From: an uncultured Anaerolineae bacterium
Lineage (GTDB): Bacteria; Chloroflexota; Anaerolineae; Anaerolineales; Villigracilaceae
DNA: 64,000 nt
NCBI GenBank assembly: GCA_903875215.1
Contig: CAIQVH010000021.1
Location: 62,001 to 126,000, forward strand
Direction: 5' to 3'
In this document: positions 1 through 8,945 of the stretch, piece by piece
Position numbering within the stretch: position 1 is the stretch's first letter
Layout of the letters: the number at the start of each line of letters is the position of its first letter
Position numbers and translations under genes: made by a program
The notes under the pieces: model-generated
The model's input: only the letters and a program-made list of their open reading frames with translations
Databases searched by the model: none
What the model was told of the DNA's origin: nothing

Positions 1-833
1 GCCTGCAGGGTGTAGCTTTGCCCATCGAAAGCGAGGGCGGCTTCCAGTGTGGCGGGTTGGGCCTGGATGTGCAGGCGCTCTTTGAGGCTGCGGTCTTTCA
101 GCAGAAACAGGGGAATATCCAGTGACCCAATCAGCGGCAGGTATTGAAAATAATGGGTGATGCCGCTGTAGCTGTAAAAAAACGGGTTGGAAATCAGCAG
201 GTTGAAGAGGTGCAAGCCCTCGGGGGAGAGATTGACGGTGGTGTTGATCTGCAGTGGTTTGTTCAGGGCTTCCAGGTGCGGCACCCAGCTGCGGTTTTGA
301 TCCAGGTATTCGCTGGCCTGCCGGGCATTTTGTAGCAGCTCGATGGATTGTATGCCGGGCCAGTGCCGGTTGGATACCCAAAAGGGATAGAGGTGGGTGG
401 AATAGTCCCCGCTGTTGTTGCGGTTGATTTCCAGCCCGAGCACGGCGATCATCTTTTCGGGTTCTTTTTTTGCCTTGGGGCGCCGCGGTGTGTTTTCCAG
501 GGCCAGGCCCAGCTGGTATTGCCAGTGTTTTTCGGCGGTGGTTTTCAGGTATTCACGTACCGCCAGGCCAGAGGCGACCATGTGCTCACAGGTGGCTTTG
601 CGGGCCGCCACCGGGCAATTGCACAGGGCATTGAGGCTGCTGCGCGAAACCGCCGAGAGAATGGTGGTGAAATTTCCGCCGGGGGCCAGCACGCGGCAGG
701 TGGCGCTGTGTCCGTCGAATTCGAGCAATTCTACACGGCCATTCTGATAGAGCGCCTTGCCGCGCTCGGAAATCTGCCAGTCTGAGTAATGAAATGGATT
801 TTTATCCAGGAGTTCGCGGGTTAATAAGGGCAT
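1..833 (-). CDS. SWIM zinc-finger protein, N-terminal part (probable SNF2-type helicase)
   Basis: The frame starts at an ATG two bases after the recQ stop codon and runs off the left edge, so only about 277 N-terminal residues are visible. Residues 71-84 carry Cys-x-Cys-x8-Cys-x-His (CNC...CEH), the SWIM zinc-finger signature. In bacteria this finger often sits at the N-terminus of long SNF2/DEAH helicases, so a helicase core probably lies beyond the edge; that is inference because no helicase motif is inside the window. The two-base gap to recQ suggests translational coupling and a shared role in DNA transactions. Four consecutive Lys/Arg-rich residues follow the finger near residue 120. The finger is clear; the full product is unknown. 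Confidence 0.75.
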   Translation of the reverse strand, partial: MPLLTRELLDKNPFHYSDWQISERGKALYQNGRVELLEFDGHSATCRVLAPGGNFTTILSAVSRSSLNALCNCPVAARKATCEHMVASGLAVREYLKTTAEKHWQYQLGLALENTPRRPKAKKEPEKMIAVLGLEINRNNSGDYSTHLYPFWVSNRHWPGIQSIELLQNARQASEYLDQNRSWVPHLEALNKPLQINTTVNLSPEGLHLFNLLISNPFFYSYSGITHYFQYLPLIGSLDIPLFLLKDRSLKERLHIQAQPATLEAALAFDGQSYTLQ

Positions 834-835
834 GC

Positions 836-3013
836 TCAACTCGACCGGCTCAGGTAAATCAGCCGCAAGGTTTTCAAGTCGTCGTATGTCACACTGCCGT
901 TCAGACGGTCAAAGACTGGTTTGATGAAGGCTGTGCCAAGTTCCTTAAAGGCCTGCAGTGCGGCCTGTTGCTGCGCCGGGCTGCAGGAGATCAGCGACTC
1001 GAAATCGGTCCCGGCGCGCAGCCGATTCCCGGCTGCGATATAACGCGCCAGGTGGTCGATGATCGTCCCGGCTGCAACTGCGTACTGTTCCATCAGCGCG
1101 GCCAGCGTCGCCCCGGCGTTATAGGCTTCGCCAACCGCCACATAGCGCCGCCCCTCATCGCTTTTGGTGCGCCGGGTGGTTTTGGATTGCTGTTCGGGCA
1201 GGCCCTTTTTCTGGCAGTAGGCCGTGATGATGACCAAAAACGCCTCGCCATACTGCCGCGCTTTGACCTGTCCCACGCCCGAGATATTCAACAAACTGTC
1301 CGCGCTTTGCGGGTAAAAAGCCGCCATCTCTACCAGGGTTTTATCCGAGAAGATGACATACGGTGGCACGCCAGCCTCATCGGCCAGTTCCTTGCGCTTC
1401 TGGCGCAGCAGGGCAAATAAGGCGTGGTTGTACTCCTGTTCAGTCTGGCGGGCTGCTTTGTTGCGCGGGCGCTCCTCCACTTCCTGCATCTGCCCCAGGA
1501 TTGGCGCGCGTTTGCGCAGCGCCTCGAGGGCTTTCTCCGTCAGGCTGAGCGTGTTGAATTCGCCCTCCTGACGCACATATCCTTGCTGGAGCATTTGCCG
1601 CGCCAGGTGCATCCACTGCTTCTCGGTCAGATCCGCGCCGATACCGTAGGTGGAGAGTTGATCGTGCTCATGCCTGAGCACTTTCTCAGCCCTGGATCCG
1701 CGCAGCACGTCGATGACATGCCCGGCCCCAAATTTTTCCCCGGTGCGCCGGACGCAGGAGAGAAATTTCTGTGCCGGCAGGGTGATATTCTCCAGCACTG
1801 GCGGCGTGGAGGTGCAATTGTCACAGTTGTTGCATTTGGTGGTTTCGGCGCCGGCGGGTGGATATTTTTCGCCGAAGTAGGTCAGCAGCGGGGTGCGGCG
1901 GCAGTTGGATTGGTCTTCGGCGTAGTCCACCATCGTATCCAGGTGCTGTTGAGCCACCCGGCGTTCCTCGCCGGATTTCTGGGAGATGAAATATTTCAGC
2001 TTGGCAGCGTCGGCGTAGCTGTAGAGCAGCAGACAGTGGGCGGGCAGGCCGTCGCGCCCGGCGCGGCCGATTTCCTGGTAGTAGCCTTCCAGGCTCTTCG
2101 GCAGGTCGTAGTGCAGCACAAAGCGGACATTTGGCTTGTTGATTCCCATGCCAAAAGCGATAGTGGCAACCATGATTTGCACGTCATCGCGGATGAAGGC
2201 TTTTTGATTGCGATGCCGCTCGTGGTCTTCCAGGCCGGCATGGTAGGGAAGTACCGAAAAACCTTTGGCGGCCAGGCTGTCGGCCAGCTCATCCACCTGC
2301 CGGCGCGAAAAGCAGTAGATGATGCCCGATTGGTCTTTGAAGCGTCTCAAGAAGCGCATGGTCTGCTGCAGCGCATCCGTTTTGGGGGCCACTTCAATGT
2401 AGAGATTTTCGCGGTTAAAGCTGGCCACAAATTCGTTCGATTTGGCAAATCCCAGGCTGCGGGTGATGTCCTGCCGCACCCGCGGCGTGGCAGTGGCCGT
2501 CAGCGCCAGGCAGACGGCGCGCGGGTAGCGGCGGCGCACCTCCACCAGTTGACGGTATTCCGGGCGGAAATCATGTCCCCATTCTGATATGCAGTGGGCT
2601 TCGTCAATGGTCAGCAGGTCGAGCTGGAGCGCATCCAGCAGACCGAAGATGCGCGGGGTGAGCAACGTTTCCGGCGCCACATAGAGCAGTTTGGCTTCGC
2701 CGCGTCGGATGTGTTCCATCCCGGCGGCATACGTTTCTGTCGAAAGCGTGCTGTTGAGAAACAGGGCCGGGACGCCGGCGGCGCGCAACTGCTCGACCTG
2801 ATCTTTCATCAGCGCGATGAGCGGCGAGACGACCACCGTCAGACCGCCAAAAAGCAGCGCCGGAATCTGGTAGCAGAGCGATTTTCCACCCCCAGTGGGC
2901 ATGACGGCCAGCGTGTCTCGCCGGGCGAGCACGTTTTCGATCACCTCGCGCTGGTGTGGGCGGAAGGTGTCGTAGCCGAAGGTGTCTTTGAGAATGGATG
3001 CGGGGCTTGTCAC
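836..3013 (-). CDS. recQ: ATP-dependent DNA helicase RecQ
   Basis: This is a 725-residue RecQ helicase, a 3'-5' DNA unwinding enzyme of recombination and fork repair. Walker A PTGGGKS lies at about residues 39-45 and the DEAH box (IDEAHC) at 137-140, followed by the second RecA lobe, the zinc-binding RQC Cys set (CRR...CNNCDNC), an HRDC domain (about 510-590) and a C-terminal helix-turn-helix region. I chose the GTG at 3013. The frame stays open to a GTG at 3052, but that codon lies inside the hairpin terminator of the gene upstream. A TATAAT box ends six bases before GTG 3013, which suggests a leaderless transcript; no Shine-Dalgarno sequence is visible. The family assignment is secure and the exact start is probable. 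Confidence 0.95.
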   Translation of the reverse strand: MTSPASILKDTFGYDTFRPHQREVIENVLARRDTLAVMPTGGGKSLCYQIPALLFGGLTVVVSPLIALMKDQVEQLRAAGVPALFLNSTLSTETYAAGMEHIRRGEAKLLYVAPETLLTPRIFGLLDALQLDLLTIDEAHCISEWGHDFRPEYRQLVEVRRRYPRAVCLALTATATPRVRQDITRSLGFAKSNEFVASFNRENLYIEVAPKTDALQQTMRFLRRFKDQSGIIYCFSRRQVDELADSLAAKGFSVLPYHAGLEDHERHRNQKAFIRDDVQIMVATIAFGMGINKPNVRFVLHYDLPKSLEGYYQEIGRAGRDGLPAHCLLLYSYADAAKLKYFISQKSGEERRVAQQHLDTMVDYAEDQSNCRRTPLLTYFGEKYPPAGAETTKCNNCDNCTSTPPVLENITLPAQKFLSCVRRTGEKFGAGHVIDVLRGSRAEKVLRHEHDQLSTYGIGADLTEKQWMHLARQMLQQGYVRQEGEFNTLSLTEKALEALRKRAPILGQMQEVEERPRNKAARQTEQEYNHALFALLRQKRKELADEAGVPPYVIFSDKTLVEMAAFYPQSADSLLNISGVGQVKARQYGEAFLVIITAYCQKKGLPEQQSKTTRRTKSDEGRRYVAVGEAYNAGATLAALMEQYAVAAGTIIDHLARYIAAGNRLRAGTDFESLISCSPAQQQAALQAFKELGTAFIKPVFDRLNGSVTYDDLKTLRLIYLSRSS

Positions 3014-3019
3014 GGGTTG

Positions 3020-3025
3020 ATTATA
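3020..3025 (-). promoter_or_regulatory. -10 box of recQ, leaderless arrangement
   Basis: A perfect TATAAT on the minus strand is followed by six bases and then the GTG start of recQ. This places transcription start at or next to the start codon. No clear -35 box is seen 16-18 bases upstream, where the terminator hairpin of the preceding gene lies. Confidence 0.5.
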
Positions 3026-3033
3026 CGGCAAAT

Positions 3034-3070
3034 TGAAAAGCCTGCCTCGCACAGCGAGGCAGGCTTTTCA
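3034..3070 (-). terminator. Intrinsic terminator after the GyrI-like gene
   Basis: A perfect 17-bp inverted repeat (arms 3034-3050 and 3054-3070, three-base loop) lies 33 bases past the stop codon of the GyrI-like gene. The 3' arm on the minus strand ends in TTTTCA and is followed by ATTTG, which gives a U-rich tail. Confidence 0.75.
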
Positions 3071-3102
3071 GTTGGAAGTCGTTGTAACGGATAGAAAAAA
3101 GC

Positions 3103-3750
3103 TTATGGCCGCGGGCGTTCCACCGGATGGCGCAGTACCGTCTTCAGCCTGTGCGGGTCGCTTCTGCGTGGGTCACTGAGATAGATTTCGTGGTGTTTTC
3201 CGCCCAGCCCAACCCGATCGCGCAGGCCGTTTTCAGTCATGCAGGCTTGCAGTTTGTCAACGGTCGCCGGCTCGGTGGCGTATGGGCCGATGTGCATCAT
3301 CTGGACGCACAGGCCCTCGTGGAAGCTCTCGAAGCGCAGCCGTTCCAGGCCGGGGCTGGGATTCTTTTTGCGCAACTGTGCCAGACCTTCCTGCACCATT
3401 TGGACAGTGATGTGCGCCGGCTGCAAAATCATCAGGGTCCACTTCCAGTTGCCGGGCTGGCGGATGTCAAATTCGCCCTGCTCGATCCACCACAGCCCCT
3501 CGAGCGTCATCACGGTGTAGTCTCGCGGGCTTTCTTTGCGCAACTTGGACATGAACTTGAGCGTGTACGAAAGTCCGTAAAGGGCCTGGGTCGCTTCCTG
3601 GAAGGTCGGCGAATCACCTGGCAGCACGCCGGGCTCGTTGGCACCGTCGGCCATCAGGAAATTGAAGGCAGGTACGTCCACAATCGCCGGCTGCCTGGCA
3701 GATGGCTGATAAAGCTGTTGGTACTCTTTGCGCAAATCCAGTTTTTCCAT
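3103..3750 (-). CDS. GyrI-like small-molecule-binding domain protein
   Basis: This 215-residue protein starts at ATG 3750 behind a strong GGAGGAAGCC ribosome site. It belongs to the stand-alone GyrI-like family that opens with a Lys/Asp-rich helix (MEKLDLRKEYQQLYQPSA) and the strand VDVPAFNFLMADG, and ends with the basic segment SDPRRSDPHRLKTVLRHP. Members share the SOUL/GyrI-like fold of BmrR effector domains and bind hydrophobic ligands; most have no assigned role. The name does not imply gyrase inhibition here. No DNA-binding domain is present. It is divergent from the pinwheel-protein gene at 3836, with 85 bases between the starts. Confidence 0.85.
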   Translation of the reverse strand: MEKLDLRKEYQQLYQPSARQPAIVDVPAFNFLMADGANEPGVLPGDSPTFQEATQALYGLSYTLKFMSKLRKESPRDYTVMTLEGLWWIEQGEFDIRQPGNWKWTLMILQPAHITVQMVQEGLAQLRKKNPSPGLERLRFESFHEGLCVQMMHIGPYATEPATVDKLQACMTENGLRDRVGLGGKHHEIYLSDPRRSDPHRLKTVLRHPVERPRP

Positions 3751-3807
3751 GGCTTCCTCCAATTTCATTGTACAGCGATTTGCCCGGATGTTGACACGCA
3801 GAGACGA

Positions 3808-3813
3808 TATAAT
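3808..3813 (+). promoter_or_regulatory. -10 box of the coiled-coil/pinwheel gene
   Basis: TATAAT lies 22 bases before the ATG at 3836. No -35 hexamer has correct spacing: the nearby TTGACA at 3791-3796 is only 11 bases away. The AAAGGA ribosome site is at about 3823-3828. Confidence 0.4.
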
Positions 3814-3835
3814 TACGCCTCCCAAAGGACCGCTT

Positions 3836-4999
3836 ATGACTTTTAATGACAAAATTGATGAATGGATCGCCGAAGCGGAAACCCGCCCCGGCTCGGCGCT
3901 GATGATTCTCAAGCTGATTGCCGGCCGCCTGCGCGACCTGACGGAACGCAACGAGGAACTGCTGGCCGAAAACATCGCCCTGCAGGATGGCTCGCGCGTG
4001 GAGACGTACCAGAAGCGCATCAGTTACCTGGAATACCAGTTGGAACTGCTCAAGCGCCGGCTGGGGGCCGATGATTCTGCGCTGGAAGCGCTTGCGGAGC
4101 AGGAGAAAGCCACCAGCCTGTTGGTGTACAACGCCACGGGGCGGATTTTGCGCCTCGAGGCTGGCGCAGAATCCGCCGGGCCGTTGGGCCGCCTCACAGG
4201 TGAACTCTCTGCGGCGGGCGAACCGCCGCGCCTGCTGGCCCTGCCGGCGCGGGAGGAAGTCCTGCTGTTGTTCACCTCGGGGCGCATCAGCACGCTGCCG
4301 GTCTCCAGCCTGCCGGCTGCGGCCCCCGGCGAAAGCTGGGATTGGGAAGCGGCCCCGGTGCCCGAAGAGCCGCACGCTGGTGAGCAGCTGGCCTGCCTGC
4401 TGCCCCTGGCGCGCCTCTCGCTGGCCGATTTTTTCTTGCAGGCCAGCCGGCGGGGGTTTGTTAAAAAAACCCCGGCCAGCCTCACGCAATCCATCCTGGA
4501 AAATCACTTTTTAGGCCGGGGCACACTCCAAAAAGCCGATCAGGCCTTCGATCTGTTGCTCGGACAGAAAAAAGACCTCCTGGCCCTGGTCAGCGCTGAA
4601 GGGCGGCTGCTGGGATTGGCCAGTGACAACCTGTCTTTTTCTGCCGAGGAACGCCTGCGCCTGGAGCTGACGGATTATGTCATCGCGGCGTGCGCCTTGC
4701 GCCCGGACGATGTGTTGCTCTGCCTGACTCAGACTGGTAAAGTCATTCAGCGCGAGGGGAAAATGCTTGAGCTGGCCAAATCGGCGGCTTCGCGCGGGCA
4801 GGCGTTGATTTCGCCGGCGCGGCTGGAGCAGGGGACGCGCTTCATTGGGGCGGCGGCGGTGCGGGCGCAGGATCGGCTGATCGTGCTGGATGCCGCCGGG
4901 TGGATCTCGCTGCACGGTGCCGGCGAGGCGGCTGCGGCGGGGAATCTCCATGCTGAGGCCGTGATTCTGTCCATGGGCCTGTTGCCCGCCCGGGCGTAG
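3836..4999 (+). CDS. Coiled-coil protein with gyrase-pinwheel-like repeats
   Basis: This is a 387-residue protein with no signal peptide or membrane segment. Residues about 25-80 form a heptad-rich coiled coil (LTERNEELLAEN, RISYLEYQLELLKRRLG). The rest holds at least five short repeats of the form hydrophobic strand-x3-G-[RK]-[IVL]-x-[RQ]: LLVYNATGRILRL, VLLLFTSGRISTL, LLALVSAEGRLLGL, VLLCLTQTGKVIQREG and LIVLDAAGWISLHG. The pattern resembles blades of the GyrA/ParC C-terminal pinwheel, including the blades of gyrA in this window. The gene ends 11 bases before the Hsp70 gene, so the two are probably co-transcribed. A stand-alone DNA-binding or structural propeller is possible; the function is unknown. 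Confidence 0.7.
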   Translation: MTFNDKIDEWIAEAETRPGSALMILKLIAGRLRDLTERNEELLAENIALQDGSRVETYQKRISYLEYQLELLKRRLGADDSALEALAEQEKATSLLVYNATGRILRLEAGAESAGPLGRLTGELSAAGEPPRLLALPAREEVLLLFTSGRISTLPVSSLPAAAPGESWDWEAAPVPEEPHAGEQLACLLPLARLSLADFFLQASRRGFVKKTPASLTQSILENHFLGRGTLQKADQAFDLLLGQKKDLLALVSAEGRLLGLASDNLSFSAEERLRLELTDYVIAACALRPDDVLLCLTQTGKVIQREGKMLELAKSAASRGQALISPARLEQGTRFIGAAAVRAQDRLIVLDAAGWISLHGAGEAAAAGNLHAEAVILSMGLLPARA

Positions 5000-5010
5000 G
5001 AAAAATCCCA

Positions 5011-6345
5011 ATGTCCATAAAAATCGGGCTTGATTTTGGCACCAGTAATTCGGGTGTGGCCATCTACGATGGGCGCCAGGTGAGGCTGCTGCCGATTGAC
5101 CGGCAAAATGTGCTGCCGGAGGTGGTGAAGACGGTCTTGTACATCACCCGCGATGGGCAGTTTTCGATTGGGCAGGATGCGATTGCGCAGTATTACCGCC
5201 ACAATGTCAACCGCCAGCGTCGTTATGTGCGCAAGTGGGCTGGGGAGATTGATGTGATTGGCGCGGATATGCACTTTGTCCGCGATGTGTATGTGATGGT
5301 GGATGAGTTGAAGCCGGGGCGGCTGATGCAGTACCTGAAAACTGCGTTGCGCAAGGATGGTTTTGAGGGGACGCAGGTGTTTGAGCGTTTTTTCCGCCCT
5401 GGCGACCTGGTGCAGGCTTATCTCAGCCTGCTTAAACGCCGCGCCGAGGAATTGCTGGGCGAGCCGATTGACTCGGTGACGCTGGGCCGCCCGGTGAAGT
5501 TTTCTGAAAACCCGGCCCGCGATCGCGCTGCCGAAGAGACGCTGCGCGCCGCCGCGCTGCAGGCCGGTTTCAGGCAGGTGGAGTTTGAACTGGAGCCGAT
5601 CGCCGCGGCGCTGGATTATGAGCAAACCCTGACGCGGCCCGAAAATGTGCTGATCTTCGATTTTGGCGGCGGGACGCTCGATCTGGCGGTGCTGCGTCTC
5701 ACTGGCCCGGGCGGCCAGCGCCAGGTTTATGCCAGCGGTGGGGTGGATGTGGCCGGGAGTGATTTTGACCGCGCGATCATCGAAGCGCGGTTGCTGCCGC
5801 ATTTTGGGCTGGGCAGTGTCAATCACCAGCCGGAGATTTTGGAGATGATCCAGGCGGTGCCCGATTGGATGGCCTTGCCGGAGCTGGCGACGCCGCTTAA
5901 TCGCAATACGCTGGAGAAGGCCATCCGCGCCGGGCTGGCGCCGGTGCGCCTGCGGGCGCTGCAAGCGCTGATCTACAACGACCTGGCGTTCACGTTTTAC
6001 AATCGCGTCGAGGCCGCCAAGATTGCGCTCTCCAGCCAGGGCGCGACCACGCTCAGCCTGGAGGACAGCGGCGTGTCGTTCTGGGAGTTGTACACCCGTC
6101 ACCAGTTTGAGCGGGATATTGCGCGTTATGTCAGCCAGGTGCGGCAGGTGTTGGATGAGACGCTGGCGGCTTCGGGGCTGGAGGCGGGCCAGATTGATGC
6201 CGTCGTCAAGACCGGCGGCTCGTCAAATATTCCGCTGTTCACCGGGCTGTTGGAGCAGGTCTTCGGCGCGGAAAAGGTTAAGGCATCCAACGCCTTCAGC
6301 AGCGTGGCTGCCGGCCTGGCGATTCGGGCCGGGCGGCGCGGTTAA
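5011..6345 (+). CDS. Hsp70-family ATPase, short form without substrate-binding domain
   Basis: This is a 444-residue Hsp70/actin-superfamily protein. Phosphate-1 (GLDFGTSNSG) is at residues 6-15, phosphate-2 (IFDFGGGTLDLAV) near 215 and the adenosine motif (KTGGSSNIPLF) near 400. DnaK is about 630 residues long; this protein ends right after the nucleotide-binding domain, like YegD-type proteins, so it lacks the substrate-binding domain and lid. The start ATG has GGAAAAA upstream. It follows the pinwheel gene by 11 bases and is closed by a terminator at 6368-6398. No DnaJ or GrpE gene is adjacent; the only J domain in this window is at 43952-45427. ATPase activity is likely and the client is unknown. 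Confidence 0.9.
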   Translation: MSIKIGLDFGTSNSGVAIYDGRQVRLLPIDRQNVLPEVVKTVLYITRDGQFSIGQDAIAQYYRHNVNRQRRYVRKWAGEIDVIGADMHFVRDVYVMVDELKPGRLMQYLKTALRKDGFEGTQVFERFFRPGDLVQAYLSLLKRRAEELLGEPIDSVTLGRPVKFSENPARDRAAEETLRAAALQAGFRQVEFELEPIAAALDYEQTLTRPENVLIFDFGGGTLDLAVLRLTGPGGQRQVYASGGVDVAGSDFDRAIIEARLLPHFGLGSVNHQPEILEMIQAVPDWMALPELATPLNRNTLEKAIRAGLAPVRLRALQALIYNDLAFTFYNRVEAAKIALSSQGATTLSLEDSGVSFWELYTRHQFERDIARYVSQVRQVLDETLAASGLEAGQIDAVVKTGGSSNIPLFTGLLEQVFGAEKVKASNAFSSVAAGLAIRAGRRG

Positions 6346-6367
6346 GCAAGTATCTGGTTAAAAAGGG

Positions 6368-6398
6368 CCCGGCAGCGATACTGAAAATCGCTGCCGGG
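6368..6398 (+). terminator. Intrinsic terminator after the Hsp70 gene
   Basis: A 12-bp perfect stem (CCCGGCAGCGAT with its complement, seven-base loop) is followed by GTGTTTT. It lies 22 bases past the Hsp70 stop codon and before the convergent ior gene. Confidence 0.8.
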
Positions 6399-6427
6399 GT
6401 GTTTTAAGAGAGTTGGGGAGCCGTCTT

Positions 6428-8935
6428 TCAGGCTGGCACCTGGGCCAGTTGGCGCCCGGCCTGGAAGGCGGCATAATTCCCGGCCCAGATGGCTGGTTTG
6501 GAATTGGCGCGCCGGATGGCTTCGAGCCACAGCTCTGCCGGGAGAGTGTTGAAAGGCGCCAGCGTGCTGAGCAGGCCAAGCATGACGACGTTGGCGCTGC
6601 GTCCGCTGCTGTCGCCGAGGTGCATGGCCTCGCCCAGCACATCGACTGCGATGACGTGGAAACCGGCCAGGCTGGCGTGGATCTGTTCATCGGTGGGATA
6701 CTGCTCTTCGGGCAGGCCGAAGGGTACGATCTTCGTCTGGGCCAGCAGCACCATTCCGCCGGGTTTGAGCAGTTCGAGGAAGCCGGGGCGCAGTACTTCG
6801 CTTTTTTCCATTACGATCAGGGCGTCGGCTGTGTTGGGCAGCAGGACCGGGCTGGCCACGTCGCCGCAGCCGAAGGTGCTGATGACCGGCCCGCCCATCT
6901 GCGCCATGCCGTGAGTTTCCCCTTTGATGATATTTTGCTCGCCGTAACCGGCCAAAAAAGCCAGCTTCGACATGACGCTGCCAAAGAACAGGTTGCCCTG
7001 CCCGCCCACGCCGCGGATGGCCAGCGAAAGGTGCGCCGGGATGCTCTCCGGCGCCAGGGCCGGGAGCTCAATTCCAGCCGGGGCGGCGGCAAAATGCGGC
7101 GCGGCTGGCCGGTCCAGGTCTTTCAAATCCACAATTTTCAGCACATTGGTCGGGCAGCTTTGTGCGCAGGAAGGTGCGTAGCCGCCACAGCCGCTGCACA
7201 GGTTGTTGACCTGTGGAATGCCGTTGGCATCCAGTTCGATGCCGGGGCAGATCAGGCAGGCGTTGCACTTTTTGCAGGTTTCCGGCTCCACAAAGACGCG
7301 CTGGCTGCTGGCCGGCACTTTCTGGACGCAGGCCCCATCCGTCACGACCAGGGTGGTATAGACGCCGTTGGCGGCTTCGGCCAGGGCGGTGCGCAGGGCG
7401 GTGCGCAGGCCTTTCTTCTCGTAGGCGCCGACCGAAACGGTTTTGGCGCCGTGCGCCTGTAACGCTCCAGCCAGGTCAAAGCCCATTGTGTCGCCGGCCA
7501 GGTTGGCGGGGGAGGTGGGCGAGGGCTGGCCGCCGGTCATCCCGATCCACGAATTGTCCAGGATGACTTTGACGCCCGGCACGTTGCGGTAGATTGCGTT
7601 GCGGGTGGCGTCCATGCCGCTGTGACATTCCGTCCCGTCACCGATGACGCTGATGACGCGTCCGGCCTGTTCGGGGCGCGAGAGCACATAGCCGATGCGC
7701 TCGGCTTCGCTGGCGCCCATTGCCAGGCCGGTATCGAGGGCGTTCATGAAGTACAACAGGGTGTTGCAGCCAATATCCCCAAAGACCACATCGAGCTGTT
7801 TTTTCTTGCGCAGCAGGGCCACTTCCTGGGCAAACAGGCGGTAGGGACAGCCCGGGCAGATGATGGGCGGGCGCGCCACCGGGGCGGCAGTCTGTTGCGG
7901 GGTGTGGCGCCATAGGCCGAGGTGTTCGGCTACCAGCGCGGGAGTCCACTCTGTCAGCGTGGTGTAGGGGTCTTTGCCGATCACTTTCAGCCCGAGTTGT
8001 TCGATCGATTCCTGCAAATAACGGTAGCCGTCTTCGATGAGATACACCTCCCCTTTAATGGAGGCGTGAAAACGCCGGATCAGCTCCACTGGCAGCGGGT
8101 TGGTGAAGCCCAGGGAAAGGATGTCAAGATCAGCGCCAAATTTTTGCTGGATCTCGCGCACGTATAAATCTCCCACGCCGCAGGTGATGACGCCGACCTT
8201 CCCGGAGCCTTTTTGCCAGCGATTGAGCGGACTCGCTTCTACAAATTGTTGCAGCGCGGGCATGCGCCCTGTGATCATGGCGTCATAATTTTTGCGGGCC
8301 ACTGCCGGTAAAACGTTGAAGGATTTCAGGCTTTCGGGCATTGTCACGGGTTCGCGGGTTTGCGCCGGCATCAGGTGCACCAACCCTTCACTGTGACAGA
8401 GCTGGCCCCCGGCCAGGATGACTACCTGCGTTTTGAAGCGGCGCGAAATTTCCACCGCCAACGCCGCCGCTTCGTGCATCTCCTGGTGATTGCGCGGTTC
8501 GAAGACCGGCGTGAAGGAACTCTTGAACAGGTAGCGCGGATCGATGACGTGCTGGGTGGAGCTGGGGGTATAGTCGCTGGCGATGTAATAGACCAGCGCC
8601 CCGCGCTCCTGTACGAATAACGCCCCGCTGGTGAAGATGTCGCCAGCCTGGAAGAGGCCCGGGATTTTCATCGTCACCACGCAGTCGCGCCCGGCCAGTG
8701 AATGACCGTGCCCGACCGCCGCCGCTACCGCCTCGTTGACCGACCAGCCGACGCGAATCAAATCCTGCACCTGCGAAAGGCCCTTGTCGATCACTTCCGA
8801 GCTGGGTGTGCCAGGATACCCGTCCGCGGCATGGATGCCGCCGCGGACGCATCCGCTGGCAAACGCGATATTGCCTTGCAAGACTTCAGCCTGCCCGGCG
8901 GGCGCCAGGCATAACTCTTTCATCGAATTAGCCAT
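6428..8935 (-). CDS. Indolepyruvate:ferredoxin oxidoreductase, fused alpha-beta subunits
   Basis: This 835-residue protein oxidatively decarboxylates aryl (or branched-chain) 2-oxo acids to acyl-CoA and reduces ferredoxin. The order is an N-terminal pyrimidine-binding TPP domain (GGIHAADGYPGTPSSEV), a TPP-pyrophosphate domain (GDGTECHSG near 430; DNSWIGMTGGQ), an 8-Cys ferredoxin-like segment near 550-600 (CKKCNACLICP, CSGCGGYAPSCAQSCP), and from about 615 the gamma/IorB domain (AIRGVGGQGNLFFG). IorA and IorB are separate in most archaea and bacteria; here they are one polypeptide. ATG 8935 has AAGGA seven bases upstream. It follows the aminotransferase by 10 bases in the same transcript, which fits amino-acid to acyl-CoA conversion. 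The substrate cannot be fixed from sequence. Confidence 0.93.
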   Translation of the reverse strand: MANSMKELCLAPAGQAEVLQGNIAFASGCVRGGIHAADGYPGTPSSEVIDKGLSQVQDLIRVGWSVNEAVAAAVGHGHSLAGRDCVVTMKIPGLFQAGDIFTSGALFVQERGALVYYIASDYTPSSTQHVIDPRYLFKSSFTPVFEPRNHQEMHEAAALAVEISRRFKTQVVILAGGQLCHSEGLVHLMPAQTREPVTMPESLKSFNVLPAVARKNYDAMITGRMPALQQFVEASPLNRWQKGSGKVGVITCGVGDLYVREIQQKFGADLDILSLGFTNPLPVELIRRFHASIKGEVYLIEDGYRYLQESIEQLGLKVIGKDPYTTLTEWTPALVAEHLGLWRHTPQQTAAPVARPPIICPGCPYRLFAQEVALLRKKKQLDVVFGDIGCNTLLYFMNALDTGLAMGASEAERIGYVLSRPEQAGRVISVIGDGTECHSGMDATRNAIYRNVPGVKVILDNSWIGMTGGQPSPTSPANLAGDTMGFDLAGALQAHGAKTVSVGAYEKKGLRTALRTALAEAANGVYTTLVVTDGACVQKVPASSQRVFVEPETCKKCNACLICPGIELDANGIPQVNNLCSGCGGYAPSCAQSCPTNVLKIVDLKDLDRPAAPHFAAAPAGIELPALAPESIPAHLSLAIRGVGGQGNLFFGSVMSKLAFLAGYGEQNIIKGETHGMAQMGGPVISTFGCGDVASPVLLPNTADALIVMEKSEVLRPGFLELLKPGGMVLLAQTKIVPFGLPEEQYPTDEQIHASLAGFHVIAVDVLGEAMHLGDSSGRSANVVMLGLLSTLAPFNTLPAELWLEAIRRANSKPAIWAGNYAAFQAGRQLAQVPA

Positions 8936-8945
8936 ATGTTTTTCC

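Noticed and set aside
1424-2587. Open frame of 387 codons on the plus strand
   Set aside because: It is antisense to recQ, has no ribosome site and no recognisable motif; such frames arise from GC-rich third positions.
3791-3813. TTGACA with TATAAT as a full promoter
   Set aside because: The spacer is only 11 bases; the TTGACA is probably chance and only the -10 box was kept.
4747-6102. Open frame of 451 codons on the minus strand
   Set aside because: It is antisense to the Hsp70 gene, whose motifs are unambiguous.
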